Below, piece by piece: positions 23,263 to 34,328 of a DNA stretch of 64,000 bases. The notes under the pieces are model-generated. The model was not told where the DNA came from. It was given only the letters and a program-made list of their open reading frames with translations, and made no database searches. Position 1 is the first letter of the stretch. Each line of letters opens with the position of its first letter. Source of the DNA: Neurospora tetrasperma FGSC 2508 (taxonomy: Eukaryota; Ascomycota; Sordariomycetes; Sordariales; Sordariaceae); contig NW_009799179.1 in the NCBI RefSeq assembly GCF_000213175.1, positions 3,971,953 through 4,035,952 on the forward strand, written 5' to 3'. The position numbers and the translations under genes are program-made.

Positions 23263-26200
23263 GTCGGGTGGAGGGTGTGTGGTGTGTTCCTTTTTTCTCG
23301 CTCGTCCCTCTCGGTTTCATCATTTCTTTCATCATCGGGCGCATACCACGCATTACTACACTACATCAGACTATTATCCATGCTGCCATGCCATATGCCA
23401 TTCTACCTACCATTCAAGAGACCAGACAGACTCCTGTCTAGACCGCAGCTGTTGAGCCTAACCGGACCCACGAGGGGCGGGCACGATACTTGAGTCGATG
23501 TTCAGTCCCGCCAGTCAGTCGAGATGGCACAAACCGCTCATAGCCACAGACGCTACCTGGAGTTGAATACGGGCCTCAAATAACTACTTTTTTTTTTCTT
23601 AGCTCCTTTGACCAGAATACCATGTCTACACTAGAAGGAGCCACCCTCGTCCGAGACAAAATAGTTGAGACCAACCAACAGGTTAGGAGGTTAGGTAAAA
23701 CAGTCTGCTACCGCTCGCCGAGATGGAAAGACTGTGATAGGGATTACAACAATTCAAAAAAAAAAAGACATCTCATCGGCTAGAGTCCCATTTGGATATT
23801 TCTATCCAGGAATTGTCTAGAACTCAAGATCAGAGGTGCAACAAAGACGCTGGATGCGTAGTAGGAGTATACCCAAGGTATAATGTCCAAGGTCTCAACT
23901 ATTTTGGCCAGGACGAGCCGCCCTTGTTTGTCGGCGGTGACCGCGCGTGATGGGGATTGGGACGGGTTTGAACGATGGGATTGGGCACAAAGCGCAAGAT
24001 GCTGCCTCTCACTCTCGAGCGCTGTTCCATGCTTTGGCATCCACTTTCCGCTTCACTAACAATCCAGTGTCTCCACAAGTCGGCAAGATCAGATCCAAGA
24101 TTTCCACTTGTATGACGTAGCTGAGCGTCATCCTGGCATTCCACTACCGCTTGCCGAAAGAAGCTAGCGCGAAAAAAAGGAAACCACCACGCAGTTATGA
24201 AACCACACTGCCTGCGACGACGACGACGACGAGATGATTGCTCGCAATTTTCCAACATCGTATTTCGTCCTGAAAATTCATTCATTGACCCATGCTATTG
24301 AACCCCATCAGATTCCGTCCCGAGTCTAACAAACATCAAGGTGATCATTTTGCATCCTGGTCTAGGTCTAGGCATCCAGACCAAGGTCAGATGTCAAACC
24401 AAGTTCAGCTCCAAGGCCCACCCTCTTCTGGCGTCCGGGTTAACGCATACCTCGTTACCAGACTATTGGAAGGCGCGTTCGGAGAGCTTGCATTCCGATA
24501 GGTGTAAGAAGTCTTCAGTTCAAATTCAAATCGATGCTTCATTCAAACCTCTTGGTATTGCATGAGTCGCGTGGTTCAAGACTGAATCGCCCAACTGCCC
24601 TTGCCAGCCGAGCCTCCCTGCCTGGTCAGCCTTGGAGCGGCATTCAGTTCCCTCTCCGATTTCATATTTGTCATCCGGACGTAGCCCCTATCGGCCACGC
24701 TGGGCTCTTGAAGCATACATAGACTAGTACATACCGCAAAGATTCGGGGCGTTGATTTTTAGGTTCCAAGGTCTAACTGGCAGAATCTATGTGTTACATG
24801 CCTTAGGGTTTGGGTTTTGGTAGAGAATTCGAGCATATGCAATACTAGAGGTGCCTCAAGTGTACAGATTATGCCTGATTTCCTGGGAACCTAAAAATCA
24901 ACGCCCCGAATCTTTGCGGTACCTACACATCCAGTATCGTGGGGATAATCTCCACGTTCCCTACAACTAATCGACACTGCGCATGGATCGACATGCATCA
25001 TGTCAGATCCTCAAACATGCACGGTATTGACAGACTGATAGCGGCATCAACGAGAGGTAGCCGGTGCTCTTTTGGATTTGAATCACATCTACGGCACGCA
25101 CAATACCCCAATGTTCGTCATTCATGCCGATGATCTTGAAGGAAATCCTTCTGATCCTACCTGAGACGGCTTGTTTTATAGGGGCGCATTTGTCACACGG
25201 GTTACCTACAATACCGCAGATCGTGTTCCGTTCTTGTCTTCAACGGTCGGTTGGCATGCGGCTCTAGACGTGGTAGGTATAAGGTACTCTTGCCCCCCGC
25301 GGCGCGCGCGCGCGTCATTCCATCGGTTCCATTGAAAGGACTTCGACCACGCACGCCGAGCTCTTGGGAACCACCTCGACAACTGCTTCAATTGGTCAAG
25401 GGTTTTGGCTGGCTTCTCGTTACGCAGAACGCCCCTGACGTCATAAGGGGGCTTTTTGTACGAGGTGAGTTGGTGTTGTGGTATCCTGACGAGTATTGGC
25501 GAGTATGGAACGAACCAAATCATGTGCCCCTATGTCCGTCTTTCAAAGGTCTACAATAGGGCGACCGAGGCTGTGAGACTATGTCGTTGCAGTCTGTTCC
25601 AGAGAGTGCACCTATGCTCCTGCTACGCGGACCTGCGAACACAACCACCTCTGACTAAGTCATATAGGTTGTTCATCGGGTTGACACGTGACATGCTGGC
25701 TTGAGGGTCGGCTCGGATGAAGAATCATCCCACTGTTACCAAAGCATATCCGTATACAAAAGTACTCTTCCCGGTGTTCTGATGTCCAAGTTTAGTCCTG
25801 TCCAAACTCAGCTTCAAACCTTGGGGATTTCCTAACGTCTGGGCTATGTCCGCACTAGACTTACTCGAATAAGGCCTGGCATATAAATGGACGGTGATAT
25901 CCTGGAGCAGAACGTCTTGCTGACGGCATGAGCATCTTAGAGCACAAATGTAACGGATTTCGACCCAATGCATTATTCATGAACAAATGATTATGGAATT
26001 CGGTTGTTCGTTTCTTGCATTGTCGTGCTCACCTTGAGCTAGCCATGTCGAGATAGAAAATGCTAATAGATGTCGATAGAGTGGCTTCTGTGGTTTGTTC
26101 GCGTTAGTGTTCCACCAAATCAACAACAATCCGATTGTCAAACAGAGAGGCTGGTTGTGAAGCCTTCTTGTGCAGGATGAGACAATACATCATGTCCTTC

Positions 26201-26911
26201 CATCGCTATTGCATGAAGGAAACATCACCACTTTACAGTTTGATAGATCCAAACGCTTGAAAACCAAAAGTCGACGAACAAACTGGGGCAAGAATACCAA
26301 AACAAACAGAGGGCCAGCCAGGAAAACTTGCCTTTTCGTCTTCTTCCTATGCCCAATGTCAGCCTTTTATCACCTCGTGTTTGCTTTCCCCGGCTGATGA
26401 GACAAATCGTTAGATAACTGAAAACCTCGGCCGGCATTCGTTCCTTCCATTTCGAATGCAAACGGTGTGTTCATTACCGTTAAGTATGTGAAAATTACTA
26501 TCCTCTACCCAACCCACTCCTTCCTTCCACGGCCGCAGTGTCAATGAAATTTAAGTACCTTTCCCACTTTTATAGCTTCTCTATTTCAGGCTGCCGTCGT
26601 CGGCGTTGACACTTTTACCCTGTTGAAGTTCATGGCCGCTTGTCGGATATTAGTACATCCGTTACTTGCCCGACAATCTTGAGTTGAAGCATTTCTGCTT
26701 CCTCGTTCCCCTCCACTCCTCTTTCCTCCAATCTTACATTTGGCGTCCATCTTGTTTTAAGTCCACTGGTATTTGGGCATTGTCTGCCACGATTACTTAA
26801 TCATCTTCAACATTGGACGGGTGTCTCGTCTCGATCTCCATTTCCTCATCCTCTCAGCGGCGCCCGCTTTGGTCTGGCCTGATGCGATCACTTACGCATC
26901 ACGCACTCAAC
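23263..26911. other. Gene-poor region upstream of the helicase
   Basis: No gene supported. At 23623 an ATG opens a short coding-like stretch (MSTLEGATLVRDKIVETNQQ) followed by a possible donor GTTAGG, but no continuing exon could be found. An inverted-repeat element lies at 24734-24919. A CG-alternating run sits at about 25299-25314. The last 400 bp is pyrimidine-rich and fits the helicase promoter and leader. Confidence 0.45.
24734..24919. mobile_element. MITE-like element with 34 bp inverted repeats
   Basis: A 186 bp unit flanked by TA (24732-24733 and 24920-24921). The left end reads CCGCAAAGATTCGGGGCGTT and continues to GGTTCC at 24767. The right end (24886-24919) is its exact reverse complement. 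TA duplications and long perfect ends indicate a non-autonomous Tc1/mariner-type element. The interior is non-coding. Its ends differ from those of the large transposon, so another element must have mobilised it. Perfect ends suggest little decay and escape from RIP, as expected for so short a repeat. Confidence 0.85.
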
Positions 26912-29900
26912 ATGGCCAACCGCGACGAGTGGATTCAACTGAGCGCTACGGTACTAAACTCACATCCTTTCATTGTCAACCGTATTGCTGACACAGGTCT
27001 CCACAGAGAGACGAGATCGTCCGTAGCAATATTTTCGTCAAGCTTGAAGATGGAGACGGATGGAAGTCGAAACCCGAAATTCCCACGGCCAAGGAAATCC
27101 TCCTGCTCCAGAAAGAGGCCGAAGGTCTGCCTGAAAATGATGTAAGGCAGCCCTGGAAATCCAAAGAGGACTACTTGAAGGCTCAGTACGAGATCCTTCG
27201 TCGCGAGGGCACTGAAGGTTTGCGATTCGCAGTCAATAACTACATCTACAACAACAACCACGGACTGCGCCAGGATGACGATCAGCACATGTTCGTTTAT
27301 ACCCAGGTTCGCATCAAGTCGTACATTATGACAACACTAGGACCTCTTGCGCGTGTTGAGTTCATGCCGCAGCGAGCCATCAAATGGCTGAAGTCCGGTC
27401 GCCTAAAACCCGGCAGTCTTCTTGCCCTCACCACCAAAGCCGACAAGTTCAAGACCATCTGCAAGGTCGCCGTGGTTGCCCAAAGGCCGTACTTACTTGG
27501 ACTTGATCAAACCCCTCCACTCGTCGATCTCATGTGGGGCAACCCAGAAGATGCCGTCTTCGATTGTGATCTTGAACTTGTTATGATTGAGGCCCAACAC
27601 GGCTATTTTGAATCCTCGCGTCATTCATTGGTCGGCCTGCAACTGGCTGCGCAGGCAGAGTATGTATCGCAATCGAAATCAAAGCTTGAATGTATCATGT
27701 AGGCTAATCATGTTTAACTTAGTACTCCTATCGACAAGTACATCACCGGCAGTCACAGGAAAAATGAGACACCACGCTTCATATACCAAAGCCCTATTAT
27801 GGACTTCTCTTCTGTTGTGCGCCAACCCCTTGCGGACCTTGAGAAGCTCAAATCCCTGCGCGAGTTCAATGTACTCTCTGGACTCCTCCTAAAAGATGTG
27901 GAAAGTATCAGCTTTCTCGACGCCTCGCAACTATCCGCTCTTCATCGAATGGTCTCCAAGGAGCTTGCCATTATCCAAGGCCCTCCAGGAACGGGGAAAA
28001 CTTTTACCTCGGTGGAGGCAATCAAAGTCATGCTTGCGAGTCGCCGGAAGCGTCCAGGACACAACCCGCCCCTCATTGTCGCTGCGCAGACAAATCATGC
28101 CTTGGATCAGCTGCTTGGCCATTGTCTTGAGGCGAACGCAAAGATTCTGCGTCTTGGCTCAAGAAGTGAGAGAGAAGACATGAGGCCTTACAGCTTGTAT
28201 GAGATGCGCCGCAAATGCTCCCGTGGTGGGGGTGGAAAGCGGTTCAGGGAACTGGAGGATGACCGTCATACCAACATCGACAGAGTAGAGGCGCTGGTTA
28301 ACAGTGTTTTTGGGGACAGTCTCATCGACCCACGCCAGCTTCATGCACATGGCATCATTACCGAAGCGCAGCTGGAGTCTTTGTACGATGATGAAATGGA
28401 GACAAGCCCGGAGTTGGAGAAGCTTGGTCCCTTTTCCTTATGGTTGGGAGACTCACGAATTCCGGCTCGGATCGTTCGCGACAGGCAACCTCTCATATCC
28501 GAAACATTGGAAGCTGACGAGGACTTCGATTATGAGCGCGACGTAGAGAACATCGCGTACGATGAAGAAGACGCAGACAGGATAAACGGCAAGGAAATCA
28601 AATTGATGCATATATGGACCGGAAAGTAAGTTTAACGATTACCCGATGTTTTTATGGTCCAGTCGTATCTACGTTGAAGAAAACTGACCGTGTATCGTGG
28701 ATCAGAGAGCCTGGACACTTCAAAAGCTGGAATCATCGTGCACAACGCTTGCTCAGAGAGAATGATAACCTCTTTGATATACCCCAAGACTGGAGGGGTG
28801 CAGTTTACCAGCATCTCCAGTCCAAACTGGTGCAAGCAACCACTCCGACGCTGGCTGGGCTGCTGGCCAAATACGTTGAGATATGCAAGCAGCGCAGAGC
28901 ACTCAAAGCCCGGCAAGATATTGACATGGCCTTCTCACAAGATATTGCGGTCATCGGCTGCACAACAACCGGCCTTACGAAATACCGCGCGTTTCTGGCG
29001 GGGCTACAGCCCAATACCCTGCTTATCGAAGAAGCTGCCGAAACAAGGGAAGGAAACATTACCTCGGCCCTGTACCCTTCCCTTCAGCAGCTCATTCTGG
29101 TTGGTGACCATGCACAGATGTCGCCTAGATGCGACATTCGATGGCTCGGTCAACATCCGTACAACTTGAACGTCTCTCTGTTTGAAAGGCTCATTAACCT
29201 TAAAATGAATCACATCATGCTCAATCAACAGCGCCGCATGAGGCCGGAGCTGAGACGCATAGTCTCTCCATTCTATAATAACCTACTCGACCACCCCAGT
29301 GTCCAATCTCCGCAAGCACGTCCGGATGTCCCTGGGATGGGTGGGCGCAATTGCTGGTTTTTCGATCACGAATGGATTGAGCGAACGAATTCTGACAACA
29401 GCAAACTCAACGACCAAGAGGCTGAGATGATCACCCTTTTCTTTGTGTATCTTGTGTCTAATGGTGTGTCTAGTGAAAAGATAACCATTTTGACATACTA
29501 TAGGGGCCAACGAAGTCTACTCTTGAGAAGACTAAAAGGGCATCCATCGCTCACTGGCTGTTACTTCAACGTCTTTACAGTGGACTCGTACCAGGGTGAA
29601 GAAAATGATGTTGTTCTCTTGTCCCTGGTGCGTAGCCCTGACCCAGTCTATGGGCGCAACATTGGCTTTCTTGACAACCCACACCGAGCTGTGGTTGCTA
29701 TCAGTCGCGCTCGGCAAGGGTTCTACATATTCGGCAACGTCAATAACTTACTCGAGGCTAAAACCGAATCATCGTTTCTATGGGGTCTCATTTTCAATAG
29801 ATTCGCCGATCAGGGCATGGTCAACCGAGAGCTTGGGCTTCCTCTGGTCTGTCAGAATCATGGAAATGAAATCTGGATCAAGGAGCTAGAGGACTGGGCT

Positions 29901-30755
29901 GACAATACTGGTGGCTGTCACGAAAGGTGTCGAGAGACTAGGCCTTGCGGCCATCCTTGCACTCTGAGATGTCATGCTACCGCGCATGAAAATCTTCCCT
30001 GCAGCAGCCCATGTTTCCAGATCGTTCCTGAATGTGGGCATCCTTGCCACGGCCTTTGCGGTGAAAGATGTTTCCACGACTGTGAGCGCTTCAGGCAAGC
30101 AAAAGCGTCGGTCAAGCAAGCGCAGAGGCAAGGTACAGACTCACCAAAGGGCAAGACCATCGAATCTCTTTTACTCCAGCATGGCGCTCACGACTTTGGG
30201 CATGAGGAGCCAGTCAAGCGCAAAAGTATTGTATCGACGGGAAGTCCTGGTCGTGGGCTTTATAGTCATTTCGGGGAGCTGCCATTGCGTCCTATTGGTG
30301 ACAATTGGAAGAATGCCGAAGCCGTGATCCAGCAACAGGACAGAAAGCTTGACGAAGAACTTGCAGAGAGGAACGAGAAGTGGCTCAGCCAGACTCATCA
30401 TGTGCAAGATCAATGGATGCCAACAGGCGTCACGGCTTCCGGGACTCGTATTCGTGCTGGTCCAATAATCACTCAAACCCTCCAGCTTCTAAGCGACTTG
30501 CCGGCCATGACCACCACAGCCGCTGTGACGGCTGGTTCTGGGAGCCATTTGCGTACTGGCTCTGGTGCTGGTCCAATCTTTGCGCCCACACTGAATCAGT
30601 TCCCCAACATCGCCCCTATCGCTCAGCCTGAGCTTCTAATTCAACTAGAGCAAGACGACTATGCCGTCTCTGCGACTAATATGAAACAGACAATAGGAGA
30701 TTTGGAGAATGATGGAGAAGAGGACTGGTTGATTGACTTTGAGGAACCCGAATAG
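26912..30755 (+). CDS. SF1 RNA/DNA helicase with NFX1-type zinc fingers (ZNFX1/Hrr1/SAD-3 class)
   Basis: Four exons: 26912-26950, 27007-27659, 27723-28625 and 28706-30755, giving 1,214 residues. All joins keep frame; introns are 56, 63 and 80 bp, the last with branch CTGAC. The first 300 residues carry an N-terminal region like that of ZNFX1 relatives (VNNYIYNNNHGLRQ...FVYTQVRIKSY). Helicase motifs: GPPGTGKT (about 317-324), AAQTNHALDQLL, LIEEAAE (about 638-644), VGDHAQMSPR, QQRRMRPELR, TVDSYQGEENDVVLLSLVRS and VVAISRARQGFYIFGN. Cys/His-rich NFX1-type repeats follow near residues 930-990 (CGHPCTLRCHA, CGHPCHGLCGERC), fewer than in animal ZNFX1. Family members include fission yeast Hrr1, needed for RNAi heterochromatin, and Neurospora SAD-3, needed for meiotic silencing. 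Likely role: small-RNA silencing at nuclear or perinuclear foci. Orthology to SAD-3 itself rather than a paralogue is not proven. Confidence 0.88.
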
Positions 30756-31285
30756 GGAGTCGCTACTCCTGAGGCTCAAGGGGAATGCGTGTGTTTAAGC
30801 GATATTGGCCTCTCCCCGGCTTCTGACCACACCATCGCAATGTTCAGAGAACATTATGACGATAACCTAGACCGTCAATCTTACAAAGGCAAGGGCATCC
30901 GTTTTAAGGTGGTTGGGATCTCTTTTATGTCTGGATCACCGACGATGTCTCTGTCAGCTGGAGGTGAGCAGGGAAAGAGGACAAGAGAAAAGGAAGTGGA
31001 CATTCAATGGCGGCAAAGGAGATGCACGGCAACGCAACTGCACGCGGAGACGACGGCGGGGGGCCCAGGCAGAGTTCTCTTTTCTTCTTAACGGTCTATC
31101 ACCCTGAAAACAGTCTGTCTGGAGATAGGTTTCAATGGCCGGAAGAGCCCGACACTTCTGTTGTGTCCGGTGCGCTCTCGACGTCCCTGGAAAATCCGCG
31201 GGAGGAAACCAATTATTTAGATTCTAGGTAAAGGAGCCAGCAGCTGCTCATTTTCTTGCTTGGTGGTGACTGGACCCGTATACAA

Positions 31286-31580
31286 TATCAGATGGACCCA
31301 AGGTCCAAAAGCGAAGCCCCCGCCGTTAAGCAACCTCCCAATCACTCGCTTTACTTAACATGGGTCAAGCGCCTAATTATCTTCGCCGCTTCCATCTCAG
31401 CCCTTCTTCTCACCCCTCACAGCCCAGATCGATATACCTCCCAGCCCTGTCTACCCTGGCCGACGAATTTCAACGTCACCACAACTAAGGCAAGCCTAAC
31501 GGTGACAGCATATATGATCTTTCAAGGCATTGTTCCCCTGTTGCTTGATGAGATGATGTGGCTCTCATGGCCATAGTCGA
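31286..31580 (+). pseudogene. Relic of an MFS drug transporter N-terminus
   Basis: Fragments of the first two membrane segments of a major-facilitator drug:H+ antiporter survive in alternating frames. One frame reads LIIFAASISALLLT; the next continues IYLPALSTLADEF; the first resumes NVTTTKASLTVTAYMIFQG. The full motif in intact transporters is of the type ...PALP.IA..F.V....NLT.T.YLIFQG. At least two frameshifts break it, and after FQGIVP the similarity ends. No downstream transporter sequence is present, so this is a truncated relic. The flanking 31600-31830 is A+T rich. Confidence 0.6.
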
Positions 31581-31824
31581 GGAGGTAGAATGAGGAGGTA
31601 GAGCGAGGACAAATATCAAAAAGGGTCTATGTAGTTCAGGAGTGATGTAATATGATAGTATCATAGTTTATTGCTTCGTTGCTTGATTTTCATATAAACT
31701 TCACTTAGTATTAACCGTCTATATCGCACCCCAACGGCAATGAATGGACTTAAGCTAATGTGAAGCCTACGATAGGCACATACGATTATAAATAGTAGAA
31801 AACTCGGAATCTCGTCCGCTCTCC

Positions 31825-32070
31825 TATAGATAAATTACCTCCCACCGGCCCTGGTTCCTGTACGTCGACGCCAGGTTGGCCATGCTGCTCAGCGTGTCGG
31901 GATGATCGGCCCCGAGCTTCGCCTTGCGAGTCTCCATCACTTGTACAAACAGCTTCTCGGCCACATTCCATAGTCCTCTGTCTCGTCCGCGGTGATGAGA
32001 CAGTAGTCCCTTAGCATCGCCACATCATCTTCGAAGCTTACATCGCCGTCCTGGGCGATTTTCGCATGGT
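31825..32070 (-). pseudogene. Relic of an NLR-type (NB-ARC/NACHT-TPR) gene
   Basis: Two minus-strand pieces match typical fungal NLR proteins. The piece near 32058-31990 reads FEDDVAMLRDYCLITADETE, the end of the winged-helix region before TPRs. The piece near 31975-31835 reads AEKLFVQVMETRKAKLGADH and continues PDTLSSMANLASTYRNQGRWE, a TPR (kinesin-light-chain-like) repeat. In intact genes about 60-100 residues (the EMHRLVQLATRKWL region) lie between these; here they are nearly adjacent and in different frames, so an internal deletion or frameshift occurred. The nucleotide-binding domain and further TPRs are missing. Fungal NLRs act in heterokaryon incompatibility and non-self recognition and turn over rapidly. 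Confidence 0.65.
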
Positions 32071-32426
32071 TTAGTACTGGAGATCTGATAAGCGATAAGC
32101 GATAAGAGGTGACCATGAGATAAGCGGCATGCTTCTTTTCTTTCCTATAATTACTAGCCCCGTTTGTTTCTACCTCGCCTTCTTTTGGAAGAGGATACAT
32201 GATTTAGATACGGAGGTTGTCCCGAGTATATTGCGTCTAGAGCGCGATAAATTACCTACGACAGCTGACTACGCAGGTCCTATTTGTATAGACGCGGGAA
32301 CGGCCAGGGTGGTGATATAGCGGTGGACTTTCAGTCTGGATGGATACGTTCACCCTCTTGATGAATTGCTCATGGTTCAGATTCGTCATCTGGCTAACAG
32401 GTCTGCTCCCTAAAAGACAACAACTC

Positions 32427-34328
32427 TCAAGGGCCGGCAAGCTCTGGCGGGTAATCAGGGGGGCCAGTCAGATACTCCTTCAGTGCCTTGATGGATGGCG
32501 TGAAGAAGTATTCACCACCTCGTGGGATCACCCAGCGGTCGAGTCCAATACGCGCCTCAGTAGGATGCTTACCATCAGGCAGACCGATAGAGCGCTCCGG
32601 GTGGTGTGCAAGTCTCTGGCCCACAATGGCATCGATACCGGGACCGTGCTCGCCAACAAAGTTCGCCTTGCGGTCCGGGAAGTGGTGGTTGCTAGCCCAG
32701 CGGGTGGTCAAGAAGTTGAATCCGTTGCGGATGTCACTTTGGTAGCACACGAACATCAAGCCGCGCTCTTTCGCGTCATCAGACTTCTGTGCGGTCTTTT
32801 CTTCAGGCGTCACTTCGTCTCCGTAGGAGATGCCACGACGGATGATAACCGCGTGATCGTGGTTCAGGTCGCCGCGGGGCCGCATCTTGCGGATGTGAGC
32901 TGCAAAGGGGCATCTTTCGTGCTTGTCGACAGGGTGGAAGTCAAAGTTGTTGGATCGGAAAAGGTTTGGGTCTTTGTCGTGGTGAGGGTTCTCGTCGACG
33001 GGGGTTCCTATTGTGAATGTTCATGAGCAAAATGAGCTTGGGACTTGATAGATGGACACGTACCGTTCCTCCATCTGCCCATCAGATACGCTGCAAGCTT
33101 TTCCTTCGGATCATCGGAGTCCGCGGCGAACGGCGCATTGTGTTTGTTGTCTTCGAGCCACCTGAAGTTGTGTTTAATCAGTACTGACTGACTCTACTCC
33201 CGACGCGTAGAAAACTTACTTCTCAAACTCAGGGACGAGCTGTTGAAGGTCACGGATCACGAGGAAACTGCCGTCCTCGGCCCATTCCGGCTGGTTCATA
33301 TCGTCGCCTTCGTGTCTGGCGAAGATCAATCTGCAATCCGAATACCCTTTGTCAGTTCCGATATTCAATACCGAAAAGCTCCGGAACACCTTACCCTGGC
33401 TTGACAGCCTTTGGCTCTTTGCCCTTGGGCGCCACTTCATCCAATCCCTCAATCAAGGGCTGGCTAATGCCGTCCTCGAAGCCGAAGCTGAAAAACTCGG
33501 TCAGTCCGTGCTCATCATCATAGGTAATTGTACAAAGCAGACTCACTGTTCCTTGCCCTTTTCAGGGCGAGTTTTACCATGGTTGGTGAACGGGAAGTCA
33601 AGGCAGGGGTCATTGCTCAACCGAACAGTATCAGGATCATCACTGCCCGGCTCCTTTTGGAAGTGTTCCTTGACGCGAAGGACTTTGTATCTCAGGTCTT
33701 CCGCACGACTCGCCGTAACCATCAGCACGCCATCAATCAGCCGCTTTCCCGCAGACGGCTTGAACTGTGATCGAAGCTCTTTCGGCTCGTCCCAGCCCTC
33801 ACCCACCAGGTCGTCATACATGCCCTTCCCGAACAAGCCACCACGGAGCTGGTTCTTCTTGAAGATCTTGGATAGATTTCTGTCCTTCTTGACGGCGGCC
33901 TCGTTGAAGGTGAATTTTCCCAGCTAATGTGATCAGTTAGCGAGTCTCTCTAGCACGGCGCCTTGGCTAGGTATGACTTACAGCTGCTAGACCAGTCGAG
34001 GCAAAGGCAATGTTAACGCCTGGCAAGGGCAGAATCTTGGCCGGGACACCATGCTTCTGAGCTTGTGTCTTTGCCTCCAAGATCTGGTTCTTCATGTCAC
34101 AAGCCTCCTGGGCGGTGGTGATATGTTCATCCACGAAAGATCGGAGTCGCGTCTTGAATTCATCTGGCTTCCTGATCTTGAAGAATAGGAAGGTCTGGAA
34201 CCTTTTTGGCAGGCCGGGCCTAATGGGAAGAAGAATCAGCAAACCATGACATCTCAAAAGAATGTGCAGTCTAGCGAGACTTACCAGACATCACCCTGAA
34301 TATTGGCTTTCCTCGCAACCCAACTCAT
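32427..34328 (-). CDS. DyP-type heme peroxidase
   Basis: Dye-decolorising peroxidase, a heme enzyme that uses hydrogen peroxide to oxidise aromatic and other substrates. Seven exons: 34328-34285, 34219-33982, 33923-33547, 33487-33395, 33330-33220, 33161-33064 and 33007-32427, giving 513 residues with every join in frame and a GT donor at every one. The distal GXXDG motif is present (FGFEDGISQP, Asp about 225), as is the proximal region CPFAAHIRKMRPRGD with heme-ligand His about 358. The C-terminal part (RGISYGDE...GLMFVCYQSDI...GFNFL...) is typical. The N-terminus MSWVARKANIQGDVWPGLPK has no signal peptide, so a cytosolic (or unconventional) location is inferred. The gene lies divergent to the galactose oxidase about 2 kb away, an enzyme that generates peroxide. 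Confidence 0.93.

Noticed and set aside
25299-25314. Alternating CG run as a Z-DNA or regulatory site
   Set aside because: Only about 14 bp long and without supporting context.
28626-28705. Two tiny introns in the helicase near 28.65 kb
   Set aside because: A single 80 bp intron with GTAAGT, CTGAC branch and ATCAG acceptor restores the frame (TGK-EPGHFKSW) more simply.
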